A stretch of 15,864 nt of DNA from an uncultured Eubacteriales bacterium (GCA_934462825.1 CAKSIP010000035.1:1-15864); one strand, 5' to 3'; counted from the stretch's first letter, positions 7,519 to 15,396 are shown. A program made the numbers and translations. The notes: generated from the sequence alone by a model not told the origin.

Positions 7519-8736
7519 ATGAACAGCAAAAAAATTGCAGGCATCATATGTGAATACAATCCGTTTCATAATGGGCACGCCTATCAAATCAACGAGCTTC
7601 GGTGCCGCGGGTATGAGACGATTGTTTGCGTGATGTCCGGCCACTTTGTCCAACGCGGGGAATTTGCCGTGGCAGATAAATATCTGCGTGCCGAATGTGC
7701 CTTGCTTGCCGGCGCCGACTTGGTGCTGGAGCTGCCCTTTCCTTATGCATGCGCGGGGGCAGAGACGTTTGCCCGTGCCGCCATTGCCATTCTCCATGAA
7801 GCCGGCGTGGGAACGGTTTGCTTTGGCAGTGAATGCGGCAATGCCGAAATGCTGGCTCAGGCCGCCGCAATTTGCGAGGAGGATGCTTTTGTCAAGGCCT
7901 ATCGGCGTATAAGCACCTCGTCTTGTGGCATGGCCAAGGCATACTTTGATGCATACGAAAGCGTTTGCGGACAACCGCTCCCCGGCGGCGCCAATGATTT
8001 GCTGGGAATTGCTTATTTGCGCGCGGTTGCCGCCTATGGCTTTGATATGGAGGCTTGTGTGTTAAAGCGTGAGGGCATGGATTACCGAGCGGCTACTTCC
8101 GATAGCTCCGATGCCTACCCGTCCGCGTTGATGCTCCGAGAGTGTATTCGCAGGGAGGGGCTTTGCCAAACGGTGAAAAAGCATATGCCAAGCGCCTCTT
8201 TTGCTCTTTTGCAAAAGGCGGTGGAGGAACGAAAAGCGCCTGTTTTCACCAAGCAGGCCGGCAACGTGTTGCTTGGCTTTTTTCGCTTGATGAATCCACA
8301 GCAGCTTCATTCTATTTACGGCATGGAAGGGGGCCTTGCGGAAAGACTTTGCAAAACAGCCGATTCCTGTTTGTCCTATGACACATGGATTGCCAAGGCA
8401 TCCGGCAAGAAATATACAGCTTCCCGAATCCGACGGGCGGTTTTCGCCGCCGTTACAGGCGTGACTGCCTCGGATGTTTCTGCGGGGCCGGCCTATGCCA
8501 CTGTACTTGGATTTCGTTCAAGGGGGAGAGCGCTGTTGGCGGAACGACGGAAGGAGGACAAAAAAATTCCTTTTGTTGTAAAACCGGCAGATGCCGTTTG
8601 CATAGGGGAACGCGCCATACGCCAAAGCGAGTTGACAAAAAAGGCGGAAAGCCTTTATACGCTGTTTTTGCCGGATCCGGTTGAGAGCGGTTTCTATTTT
8701 TGCCATTCTCCGGTTTGTATTTTGAATGAAATATAA
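7519..8736 (+). CDS. tmcAL: tRNA(Met) cytidine acetate ligase (TmcAL, formerly YlbM)
   Basis: Activates acetate with ATP to acetyl-adenylate and transfers the acetyl group to C34 of elongator tRNA-Met, forming N4-acetylcytidine; acetyl-CoA is not used. The 405-residue length is normal. The N-terminal nucleotidyltransferase fold carries GIICEYNPFHNGH with the HxGH nucleotide motif at residues 17-20, then MSGHFVQRGEFA, ADKYLRAECALLAGADLVLELP and the SECGNAE segment. The C-terminal half contains the family element KKYTASRIRRAVF, expected to contact tRNA or nucleotide. GGAAAGGA lies 10 bases before the ATG. It is back to back with ackA, whose substrate acetate it shares; in clostridia ylbM, pta and ackA are often neighbours, so the linkage is probably ancestral. 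It ends at a 23-bp hairpin terminator. Confidence 0.95.
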   Translation: MNSKKIAGIICEYNPFHNGHAYQINELRCRGYETIVCVMSGHFVQRGEFAVADKYLRAECALLAGADLVLELPFPYACAGAETFARAAIAILHEAGVGTVCFGSECGNAEMLAQAAAICEEDAFVKAYRRISTSSCGMAKAYFDAYESVCGQPLPGGANDLLGIAYLRAVAAYGFDMEACVLKREGMDYRAATSDSSDAYPSALMLRECIRREGLCQTVKKHMPSASFALLQKAVEERKAPVFTKQAGNVLLGFFRLMNPQQLHSIYGMEGGLAERLCKTADSCLSYDTWIAKASGKKYTASRIRRAVFAAVTGVTASDVSAGPAYATVLGFRSRGRALLAERRKEDKKIPFVVKPADAVCIGERAIRQSELTKKAESLYTLFLPDPVESGFYFCHSPVCILNEI

Positions 8737-8745
8737 TAAGCGTAC

Positions 8746-8794
8746 AAAAGGGAGCGTTAAAAAACTCAGGATGAGTTTTTTAACGCTCCCTTTT
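8746..8794. terminator. Very long perfect hairpin, bidirectional terminator
   Basis: A perfect 23-bp inverted repeat (8746-8768 with 8772-8794) separated by three bases (GGA). The outer arms are AAAA/TTTT around a GC block GGGAGCG/CGCTCCC, and the inner part is GTTAAAAAACTC/GAGTTTTTTAAC. The symmetric A and T ends let it terminate tmcAL on the + strand and the convergent ABC operon on the - strand. The 75 bases from 8795 to the ABC stop codon hold nothing recognised. Confidence 0.88.
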
Positions 8795-8869
8795 GATTTT
8801 CCGCCGCTTCTGTTAGCACGTTGCAGAGAAGCGCTATGATTTTTGCCTTCTTTTGATTTGCTTGCGGTT

Positions 8870-10849
8870 TTATTCCAACTCAAAAGCGCCGGTATAAAGC
8901 TGATAATAGGTTCCTTTTTCGGCCAATAGCTTTTCGTGATTGCCTCTTTCGATGATTCGCCCATGATCGAGCACCATGATTACGTCCGCATTCATGATGG
9001 TGGACAGGCGGTGTGCAATGACAAACACCGTGCGCCCCTCCATGAGCTTATCCATACCTTTTTGAACAATGGCTTCGGTACGAGTGTCAATGGAAGAAGT
9101 GGCTTCGTCAAGGATCATGACAGGCGGATCGGCAACAGCCGCACGCGCAATGGCAATCAACTGTCGCTGTCCTTGCGAAAGGTTGGCACCGTTATTAGTT
9201 AAAGCGGTTTTATATCCTTCGGGCAGGCGTACAATAAAGTCATCGGCGCCCGCCAGCTTGGCTGCCGCAATACACTCCTCGTCTGTAGCGTCCAGCCGTC
9301 CATAACGGATGTTGTCCATGACGGTTCCGGTGAACAAATTGGTTTCCTGCAATACGATGCCGAGGGAACGACGCAAATCGGATTTGCGAATTTTATTGAT
9401 ATTTATGCCGTCGTAGCGGATTTTTCCATCGGCAATGTCGTAAAAACGGTTAAGCAAATTGGTTATCGTGGTTTTGCCCGCACCGGTAGCGCCGACAAAG
9501 GCTACTTTTTGTCCCGGCTCTGCATAAACGGAAACATCATGTAGCACGGGTTTGCCTTCTTCATAGGCAAAATCCACATCAACCAATCTTACATCGCCGC
9601 GCAAAAGCGTGTAGGACAGAGAGCCGTCGCCGTGCGGATGCTTCCATGCCCATTGGCCGGTTCTTTGATCGCTTTCTGTAATTTGCCCGTTTTGATCAAC
9701 GGTACAATTGACCAGCGTTACATATCCGTTATCCACTTCGGGAGCTTCATCCATTAGAGCGAAGATTCTCTGAGCACCGGCCAGCGCCATAATAATGGAG
9801 TTGATTTGCTGAGAGAGCTGATTGATGTTTCCGGTAAACTGCTTTGTCATATTCAGAAAGGGAACGATGATGTCAATGCTGAAGGCAAGCCCCGAGATGC
9901 TGAGGTTTGTGGCGCCGGTAGCGATAAACAGACCACCGACCGTCGCGCAAACGACATAGAGAATATTTCCGATGTTCATGATAATCGGGCCGAGCGCATT
10001 GGCATAAGCGTGGGCGCGGAACCCATCCTCATACAGCTGCTCGTTAATTTTGTCAAAATCCTCTTTGGCTTGTTCTTCGTGGCAGAAAACCTTGATGACC
10101 TTTTGTCCGTTCATCATTTCCTGCACAAAGCCTTCCGTTTGTCCGATGGATTTTTGCTGGCGGATGAAATATTTGGCCGAGCCGCCTCCGATTCGCTTGG
10201 AAACGAAAATCATGGTGATAACGCCAAGCAGAACAACCAGCGTCATCCAAACACTGTACCAAAGCATAATGCCAAGCACCGTGAGTATAATGATGCCGGA
10301 TTGGAGCAGACTAGGAAGCGCCTGCGAAACCAATTGCCGAAGCGTATCAATGTCATTGGTGTAATAGCTCATAATGTCGCCGTGCTTGTTCGTGTCAAAA
10401 TAGCGAATGGGCAGGTTTTGCATTCCGTCAAACATTTTGCGACGCATTTTGCAGAGATAGCCTTGCGTGATGTAGGCCATCATTTGCGAATAAAGGGTAA
10501 TCAAAAGCAAAGAGATGACATACAAAACAATCAGCGTAATCAATAGCGGTACGATTTCGGCAGAAGCCTTGCTCCAATCGTGATCCGCATACTGCAAAAT
10601 GTTTCCGGCGCTGTCTTTTACATCTGTCACATGAGCCTCGATTATGGCGATGATTTTTTGCGTGAAAATCGACGGGATAGAGGAAACGACAGCGGAAAAA
10701 ACAATGCACAGGACGGTCAAAAGAATCAGGGCAGGGTAAGCTTTGAAAAGGGTTTTTATTACGCGACCGAAAACATTTCCGTTGAATTTCGGTTTCTCGT
10801 GACGGCCGGGCGCCGCCATGGTCGATTTCGTATTGGCCTTACTCATCAT
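8870..10849 (-). CDS. ABC exporter half-transporter with catalytic ATP site (permease-ATPase fusion)
   Basis: The second subunit of a heterodimeric type IV ABC exporter (MdlB/multidrug type). The 659 residues hold a six-helix membrane domain (about 30-370) and a nucleotide-binding domain (about 425-655). Walker A GATGAGKT is at 453-460. Walker B is VMILDEATSS with D581 and the catalytic E582, and the switch histidine is H613 in IAHR. The signature is the non-standard LSQGQ (557-561). A polar insertion between the two domains (about 380-420) and a polar N-terminus make it longer than the usual 580-600. It starts within the stop codon of the upstream subunit (ATGA overlap) with GGAGGTG upstream, so the two are made together. 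The exported substrate cannot be inferred; drug, lipid or peptide export are all possible. Confidence 0.93.
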   Translation of the reverse strand: MMSKANTKSTMAAPGRHEKPKFNGNVFGRVIKTLFKAYPALILLTVLCIVFSAVVSSIPSIFTQKIIAIIEAHVTDVKDSAGNILQYADHDWSKASAEIVPLLITLIVLYVISLLLITLYSQMMAYITQGYLCKMRRKMFDGMQNLPIRYFDTNKHGDIMSYYTNDIDTLRQLVSQALPSLLQSGIIILTVLGIMLWYSVWMTLVVLLGVITMIFVSKRIGGGSAKYFIRQQKSIGQTEGFVQEMMNGQKVIKVFCHEEQAKEDFDKINEQLYEDGFRAHAYANALGPIIMNIGNILYVVCATVGGLFIATGATNLSISGLAFSIDIIVPFLNMTKQFTGNINQLSQQINSIIMALAGAQRIFALMDEAPEVDNGYVTLVNCTVDQNGQITESDQRTGQWAWKHPHGDGSLSYTLLRGDVRLVDVDFAYEEGKPVLHDVSVYAEPGQKVAFVGATGAGKTTITNLLNRFYDIADGKIRYDGININKIRKSDLRRSLGIVLQETNLFTGTVMDNIRYGRLDATDEECIAAAKLAGADDFIVRLPEGYKTALTNNGANLSQGQRQLIAIARAAVADPPVMILDEATSSIDTRTEAIVQKGMDKLMEGRTVFVIAHRLSTIMNADVIMVLDHGRIIERGNHEKLLAEKGTYYQLYTGAFELE

Positions 10850-12588
10850 TCTTCCGCACCTCCGTTTCTTCCGTTTGTCTGCTGCTCATAAATTTCGCGG
10901 TAAATTTTGCTGGATGCGAGAAGCTGTTCATGCGTTCCGGTCGCGGAAATGCTGCCGTTATCCATGACGAGAATCAAATCGGCATCCTCCACGGAAGCGA
11001 TGCGTTGTGCAATGATGAATTTGGTGGTTTCGGGAATATATTTTCTAAATCCATCACGGATGAGCTTGTCGTTTTTGGTGTCAACCGCACTGGTAGAATC
11101 ATCAAGAATCAAAATCTTCGGTTTCTTCAATAAGGCGCGTGCAATGCACAACCGCTGCTTTTGACCGCCGGAAACATTGGTGCCGCCTTGCTCAATTTTT
11201 GTATCATAGCCATCAGGGAAGGAGCGAATAAAATCGTCGGCCTGTGCAAGTCGGCAGGCTTCTTCCATTTCCGCGTCCGTGGCGTTTTCATTGCCCCAAC
11301 GGAGGTTTTCTTTGATGGTGCCCGAAAACAGCAGATTCTTCTGAAGAACCATGGCAACCGCACCGCGCAAGGTTTCCAAATCATAGTTTTTCACATCCAC
11401 ACCCCCTACCTGTACGCTGCCTTCGGTAACGTCATAAAGACGGGGAATCAGTTGTACCAATGTGGATTTGCTGGCGCCGGTGCCTCCGAGAATACCGACC
11501 GTCATGCCGGAAGCAACGTGAAGATTGATGTTTTCCAAAGCAAATTTTTCCGCTTTGGCGGAATATTTGAAGCTCACATTGTAAAAATCCACCGATCCGT
11601 TTGGCACTTCCGTAACGGCATGCTCGGGCGAATGCAGCATCGGCGTTTCATCCAGCACTTCGGAAATTCGTTTCATGGATTCCGAGGACATGGTGAGAAT
11701 CACATAAATCATAGACAGCATCATCAGTTGCATGAGGATCTGAAATCCGTATGTGAGCATGGCGGAAAGCTGACCAACACCGATGCTTCCGGTGGAAATG
11801 ATCAATTTAGAGCCGACAAACATGACGAAAACCATATTGAAGTAAATGCAAATTTGCATCAAGGGACTGTTCAACGCTACAATGCGTTCTGCACGGGTAA
11901 AGTCGCTTCGGATGTCCTCGGATGCCTTCCCAAACTTCTCCTTTTCATAGTCTTCACGGGAAAACCCTTTGACAACGCGCATGGCGCGAACATTTTCTTC
12001 AATGGATTCATTGAGACGGTCGTATTTTTGGAAAACGGAACGAAAGGCGGGCATGGCTTTGCGGCTGATGATCCACAGTCCAAAAACCAGGATGGGAATG
12101 ATGACAACAAAGGAGGTGGCCAAAGAGCCGCCCATCTTGTATGCCATGATAATCGAGAAAATCAGAACCAACGGCGCACGGATGGCGGTACGAATGATCA
12201 TCATAAAGGACATCTGCACGTTGGAAACATCGGTAGTCATACGAGTTACCAGAGAGGACGAGGAAAACTTGTCGATGTTTTCAAACGAAAAAGACTGAAT
12301 TTTGTGAAAAATATCACGGCGCAGATTTTTCGCAAATCCGGCCGACGCTTTAGCGCAGGTGTAGCCTGCAATGCCTCCGCAGGAAAGAGAGAGAAGCGCT
12401 AAAAGAATCAGTAAAGCACCGGTTTTCAGAATATCTTCCATGCCGGCTCCCGATTGAATGCGGTTGATCAAATCGGCTGTGATGAAGGGAATCGAGGTTT
12501 CAACGATGGCCTCTCCCACAATAAAAACAAAGGTCAGTATGGTGGGGAGCTTGTATTCCCGCACACATCCGACGAATTTTTTGAACAT
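10846..12588 (-). CDS. ABC exporter half-transporter with degenerate ATP site (permease-ATPase fusion)
   Basis: The first gene of the exporter operon, 580 residues: a six-helix membrane domain (about 15-310) followed by an ATPase domain (about 335-570). Its signature VSGGQ (472-476) is canonical, but its own ATP site is altered. Walker A reads GGTGASKS (368-375), with Ser at the usual Gly before the Lys. Walker B is ILILDDST, with D497 in place of the catalytic Glu. The switch histidine is Gln (Q528 in IAQR). This is the pattern of the non-hydrolysing half of heterodimers such as TM287/288, BmrCD or TmrAB, and it complements the intact site of the downstream subunit. The ribosome site (AAAGGA, about 13 bases from the ATG) is weaker than that of its partner. 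A sigma-A promoter lies upstream on the - strand. Confidence 0.93.
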   Translation of the reverse strand: MFKKFVGCVREYKLPTILTFVFIVGEAIVETSIPFITADLINRIQSGAGMEDILKTGALLILLALLSLSCGGIAGYTCAKASAGFAKNLRRDIFHKIQSFSFENIDKFSSSSLVTRMTTDVSNVQMSFMMIIRTAIRAPLVLIFSIIMAYKMGGSLATSFVVIIPILVFGLWIISRKAMPAFRSVFQKYDRLNESIEENVRAMRVVKGFSREDYEKEKFGKASEDIRSDFTRAERIVALNSPLMQICIYFNMVFVMFVGSKLIISTGSIGVGQLSAMLTYGFQILMQLMMLSMIYVILTMSSESMKRISEVLDETPMLHSPEHAVTEVPNGSVDFYNVSFKYSAKAEKFALENINLHVASGMTVGILGGTGASKSTLVQLIPRLYDVTEGSVQVGGVDVKNYDLETLRGAVAMVLQKNLLFSGTIKENLRWGNENATDAEMEEACRLAQADDFIRSFPDGYDTKIEQGGTNVSGGQKQRLCIARALLKKPKILILDDSTSAVDTKNDKLIRDGFRKYIPETTKFIIAQRIASVEDADLILVMDNGSISATGTHEQLLASSKIYREIYEQQTNGRNGGAEE

Positions 12589-12635
12589 GTTTTTTTCTTT
12601 CGTCCTTTCTTTTTTATTTATATCTTAACTTATCT

Positions 12636-12664
12636 ATTATAAGTGAAATTCCCAAAAAATTCAA
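12636..12664 (-). promoter_or_regulatory. Sigma-A promoter of the ABC exporter operon
   Basis: On the - strand: TTGAAT (12664-12659), a 17-base spacer and a perfect TATAAT (12641-12636). The expected transcript starts near 12629, about 40 bases before the first exporter gene. Confidence 0.85.
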
Positions 12665-12754
12665 GACAAAAATGTAACTTTTGTGCGAAAAAATAACAGG
12701 AAAAAATCAAGAAAAAAGTTCTGAAAAAACGATCGAAATTACGCTTTTTTTCGA

Positions 12755-12783
12755 TTGACTTCGTAAAAAATCGGTGCTATAAT
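12755..12783 (+). promoter_or_regulatory. Extended -10 sigma-A promoter of the deacetylase gene
   Basis: TTGACT (12755-12760), a 17-base spacer and a perfect TATAAT (12778-12783) with TGC immediately upstream. The predicted start near 12790 leaves a leader of about 64 bases that ends in the AGGGGGT ribosome site. Confidence 0.9.
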
Positions 12784-12853
12784 ATCTCCATAAAAGTAAA
12801 GTTTGATGGTTAATAATAATAGAAAACGGGAAAGACAAGTCAGGGGGTAAAGA

Positions 12854-13723
12854 ATGAGGAAAAAATGGGGAAGATGGGTAGCGGCGTCGCTGGCTGTTGC
12901 GCTGTCGCTTACGGCGATGGGCTGTAATAAAAAAGATCCGACGGAAAATCCCGATGCAAGCGGAAGTGCGCCGAGCGGCGGATCGGAATATAAGAAAAAA
13001 ATTGCTTTTACGTTTGATGATGGGCCACACGCTCCCGCAGAGGATCGTGAGAACGGGCTTTACCCTTATACAACGTATGTTCTTGATAAAGTGGAATCCT
13101 TGCAACGCGCAGGACATAAAGCCAACGTGACATTTTTTGTTGTCGGGAGCCGTGCACGCTCCTATCCCCATGCCTTGAAGCGAGCGGCTTTGCTGGGCTG
13201 TGATGTTGGATCTCATACCTATGAGCACAGCTCTTTTGTCGGAGCAAGTAATGAAACGATAAGCCGAGTGTTGAATCAGGCCTCGGAGTCTATTTCTGCG
13301 GCCGGAGTGTCCTCTCCCCGATTCTTCCGTCCTGTCGGCGGGGCAGTGAGCGAAAGTCAGTTAAATTATATTTCTTCTCTCGGCTATATCACGATTGGCT
13401 GGAGTATTGATACCAACGATTGGAACGGTCATCCGAAAACCAGTGATAAGTTTAGCAGTAATCCCGAAAAAAAGGCTGCCTATGAGGCATTTGTCCAGGA
13501 AAAAGTCAATTGGATTTTGGAAAAGGCCGACGACGGAGACATTATTTTGATGCACGACATTTATATGTCATCGGTGGACATTTTTATCCGTGCGGCCGAT
13601 GCACTGATTGAACGAGGCTTTGAGCTGGTAACAGTGAGTGAAATCTTGGGTGAGAACATTTTGACGCAAAGTCGGCCGGTCATGTATATATCGCGGAACG
13701 AGTATTTGACACATATGGACTGA
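12854..13723 (+). CDS. Polysaccharide deacetylase (CE4/NodB fold), probable lipoprotein
   Basis: A metal-dependent de-N-acetylase of the carbohydrate esterase 4 family, probably acting on peptidoglycan or another N-acetylated wall polymer outside the cell. The 289 residues start with a basic, hydrophobic signal ending in LTAMGC; C24 would be lipidated, though Ala at -3 and Met at -2 make a weak lipobox. A low-complexity Ser/Gly/Pro linker follows (about 30-46). Catalytic motifs are in order: FTFDDGPH with D55 (base) and D56 (metal), SHTYEH with metal ligands H121 and H125, FRPVGG with R159, GWSIDTNDW, and ILMHD with H234. An insertion after motif 1 lengthens the first loop. It has its own strong promoter and AGGGGGT ribosome site. 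The MATE gene follows after 82 bp without a visible terminator. Substrate is unproven. Confidence 0.92.
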   Translation: MRKKWGRWVAASLAVALSLTAMGCNKKDPTENPDASGSAPSGGSEYKKKIAFTFDDGPHAPAEDRENGLYPYTTYVLDKVESLQRAGHKANVTFFVVGSRARSYPHALKRAALLGCDVGSHTYEHSSFVGASNETISRVLNQASESISAAGVSSPRFFRPVGGAVSESQLNYISSLGYITIGWSIDTNDWNGHPKTSDKFSSNPEKKAAYEAFVQEKVNWILEKADDGDIILMHDIYMSSVDIFIRAADALIERGFELVTVSEILGENILTQSRPVMYISRNEYLTHMD

Positions 13724-13805
13724 TGCCCCCCAAAACTGTGCAGAGGACTATCCATTTGAATTTTGAAAATTATTTTGATAAGGCAAGCATAAAATAAAGT
13801 CTCAC

Positions 13806-15290
13806 ATGAAACACGAACAACATAACGAAACAACAACGGCGGCAGCAGGTACAAGTTTTTTGCAACGGCTGTCCCGCCCGGTTCTATTGACAGAAGGAAA
13901 ACCATGGAAGGTCATTTTGCTTTACGCTGTGCCAATCATGCTGTCCTATTTGCTTCAGCAGGTCTACGCATTGACCGATGCCATTATTTGCGGACAGGTT
14001 TTGCAAGCGGAGCAGGTCGCGGGGGTGAACGATACCTTCCCGCTGATGTTTGTTTTTCTGCAATTTGCCTTTGGATGTACGTCCGGCTTCAGTGTAATCA
14101 CCGGCCGCTATGCCGGGAATAAAGATGTAAAAGGGGTTCGTAAATCCTTTGCTACGCAGATTTATCTGACACTCGCTATTTCCGTGGTTTTGACTGTCAT
14201 ATCCATTTTGCTTCTTCCGTGGATGCTCGGTTTGCTTCATGTGACACCCGAAAATCTGGTTGTGTACAAGGCGGCTTATGAATATTGCGTGATTATTTTT
14301 GGTGGAATTTTGGCTCAAATGGGATATAATTTCATTTGCGGAATCCTTCGAGCCTACGGAGATTCCGTCACGCCGTTGGTCTTTTTGATCTTTTCTACTT
14401 TTTTGAATGTTGCTTTGGATATTTTGTTTTTGGTGGTGTTCCGCATGGGGCCGGCCGGGGCGGCCATAGCTACCGTGCTGGCACAGGCTTTGAGCGTGAT
14501 TGCATGCTTTGGCTATGTGTTTCTTCGGTATAAAGAGCTTCGCCCGCAAAGGGAGGACTTAAAAATCGATGTGGCCGATGCGATAGCACATTTGAAGCAG
14601 GGGCTTCCGTTGGGACTGCAATTTTCCGTTCTTGCCATAGGAATTATTGTTATGCAAGCCGCTGTCGTGCGGTTTGACCTTGCCCCTGATGGGATTATGA
14701 CGCCGGGCACGCCGGCCCAAAACGGTTTCGCCGCCGCCAGCAAGTTGATCAATTTCCTCATCGCTTTTTTCAACGGACTTGCGGCGGGCTTGCTTGGATA
14801 CAATGCGCAGAATTTTGGCAAGGGCTCCTATGATCGTATCCGCAAGGGAACTTGGCAAACGCTTGGCTTAATGATGATTTTGTTTGTTTTTTGCCTTGTT
14901 GTAGGCGGGCTTTTGCTAATTAACGGCGCGTATCAGCATATCTTTTTGAGTGAAGAAAAAATTTCGCCTGCATCGCTTCGTTTCGGAAATATTTGCCTTA
15001 TTATAGATGTTTCCATGTTTTTTGTGTTAGGCTTTTTGATCGTGTCTCGCTGTGCCGTGCAAGGCATCGGAAAATCAGGCTATGTGTTCGGAGCGGGTAT
15101 TGCGGAGTTGGTGGCGCGCGTTGGAATTTGCGCTTTTCTGCCGGCTATTGTGAACGGGGCGCCGATTGACAACTCGGCTTCTCTTTGGGCCTTTGCGGCG
15201 GTTTGCTTTGGAGACCCCGGAGCATGGATAGCCGCATCTCTCGTCCTGTTGATTCCGTTGATCAAGAATATAACCAAAATGAAATACTGA
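13806..15290 (+). CDS. MATE-family multidrug/organic cation efflux transporter
   Basis: A 494-residue inner-membrane antiporter, normally exporting cationic compounds in exchange for Na+ or H+. About twelve hydrophobic segments fall into two MatE repeats. Repeat one shows the family start (TEGKPWKVILLYAVPIMLS), then LLQQVYALTDAIICGQ, and repeat two has PLGLQFSVLAIGIIVMQAAV. A short polar loop around PDGIMTPGTPAQ lengthens the seventh-helix region, making it somewhat longer than the usual 450. The ATG at 13806 has no good Shine-Dalgarno (only a purine-rich AATAAAG nearby), and no better in-frame start was found downstream. It may depend on read-through from the deacetylase promoter; only a poor TTGAAA/TAAAAT pair is seen in the 82-bp gap. 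The transported compound is unknown. Confidence 0.92.
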   Translation: MKHEQHNETTTAAAGTSFLQRLSRPVLLTEGKPWKVILLYAVPIMLSYLLQQVYALTDAIICGQVLQAEQVAGVNDTFPLMFVFLQFAFGCTSGFSVITGRYAGNKDVKGVRKSFATQIYLTLAISVVLTVISILLLPWMLGLLHVTPENLVVYKAAYEYCVIIFGGILAQMGYNFICGILRAYGDSVTPLVFLIFSTFLNVALDILFLVVFRMGPAGAAIATVLAQALSVIACFGYVFLRYKELRPQREDLKIDVADAIAHLKQGLPLGLQFSVLAIGIIVMQAAVVRFDLAPDGIMTPGTPAQNGFAAASKLINFLIAFFNGLAAGLLGYNAQNFGKGSYDRIRKGTWQTLGLMMILFVFCLVVGGLLLINGAYQHIFLSEEKISPASLRFGNICLIIDVSMFFVLGFLIVSRCAVQGIGKSGYVFGAGIAELVARVGICAFLPAIVNGAPIDNSASLWAFAAVCFGDPGAWIAASLVLLIPLIKNITKMKY

Positions 15291-15316
15291 CCCCATAGCG
15301 CATACAGCATAAAATG

Positions 15317-15375
15317 AGGGGCTGTTAAAAACATTGAGTTTTTAACAGCCCCTTTGGGCTTTGCTTTTTTCCTGC
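15317..15375. terminator. Bidirectional hairpin terminator after the MATE gene
   Basis: A perfect 16-bp stem (15317-15332 with 15338-15353, arms AGGGGCTGTTAAAAAC and its complement), loop ATTGA, followed on the + strand by TTTGGGCTTTGCTTTTTT. On the - strand it is followed by the weaker CATTTTA. It closes the MATE transcript and probably also the convergent recombinase gene. Confidence 0.85.
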
Positions 15376-15396
15376 CGGACTTTCTTGTCCGGCAGG
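15371..15396. repeat. Inverted repeat between the terminator and the recombinase gene
   Basis: CCTGCCGGAC (15371-15380) pairs perfectly with GTCCGGCAGG (15387-15396) around TTTCTT. Neither side carries T residues in the right orientation for a terminator: the T run precedes it on the + strand. It lies 31 bases beyond the recombinase stop codon and may be a recombination-related or RNA-stability structure. Confidence 0.6.

Larger units (their letters stand above)
12589..12853. other. Divergent intergenic region between ABC operon and deacetylase
   Basis: 265 AT-rich bases carrying two opposed sigma-A promoters (listed separately) and, between them, A-rich sequence. A 7-bp inverted repeat ATCGAAA (12732-12738) / TTTCGAT (12749-12755), loop 10, abuts the -35 box of the deacetylase promoter and could be an operator. 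No gene or RNA was recognised. Confidence 0.6.

Noticed and set aside
11161..12402. 413-residue + strand frame opposite the first ABC exporter gene
   Set aside because: Antisense shadow of a clear ABC exporter coding frame; the translated sequence is rich in His, Asn and Gly and has no domain.
13756..13795. Promoter for the MATE gene (TTGAAT or TTGAAA with TAAAAT)
   Set aside because: Spacers are 20 bases or more, or the -10 box is missing; not convincing.
15371..15396. CRISPR repeat
   Set aside because: A single inverted repeat with no spaced direct copies and no cas genes.
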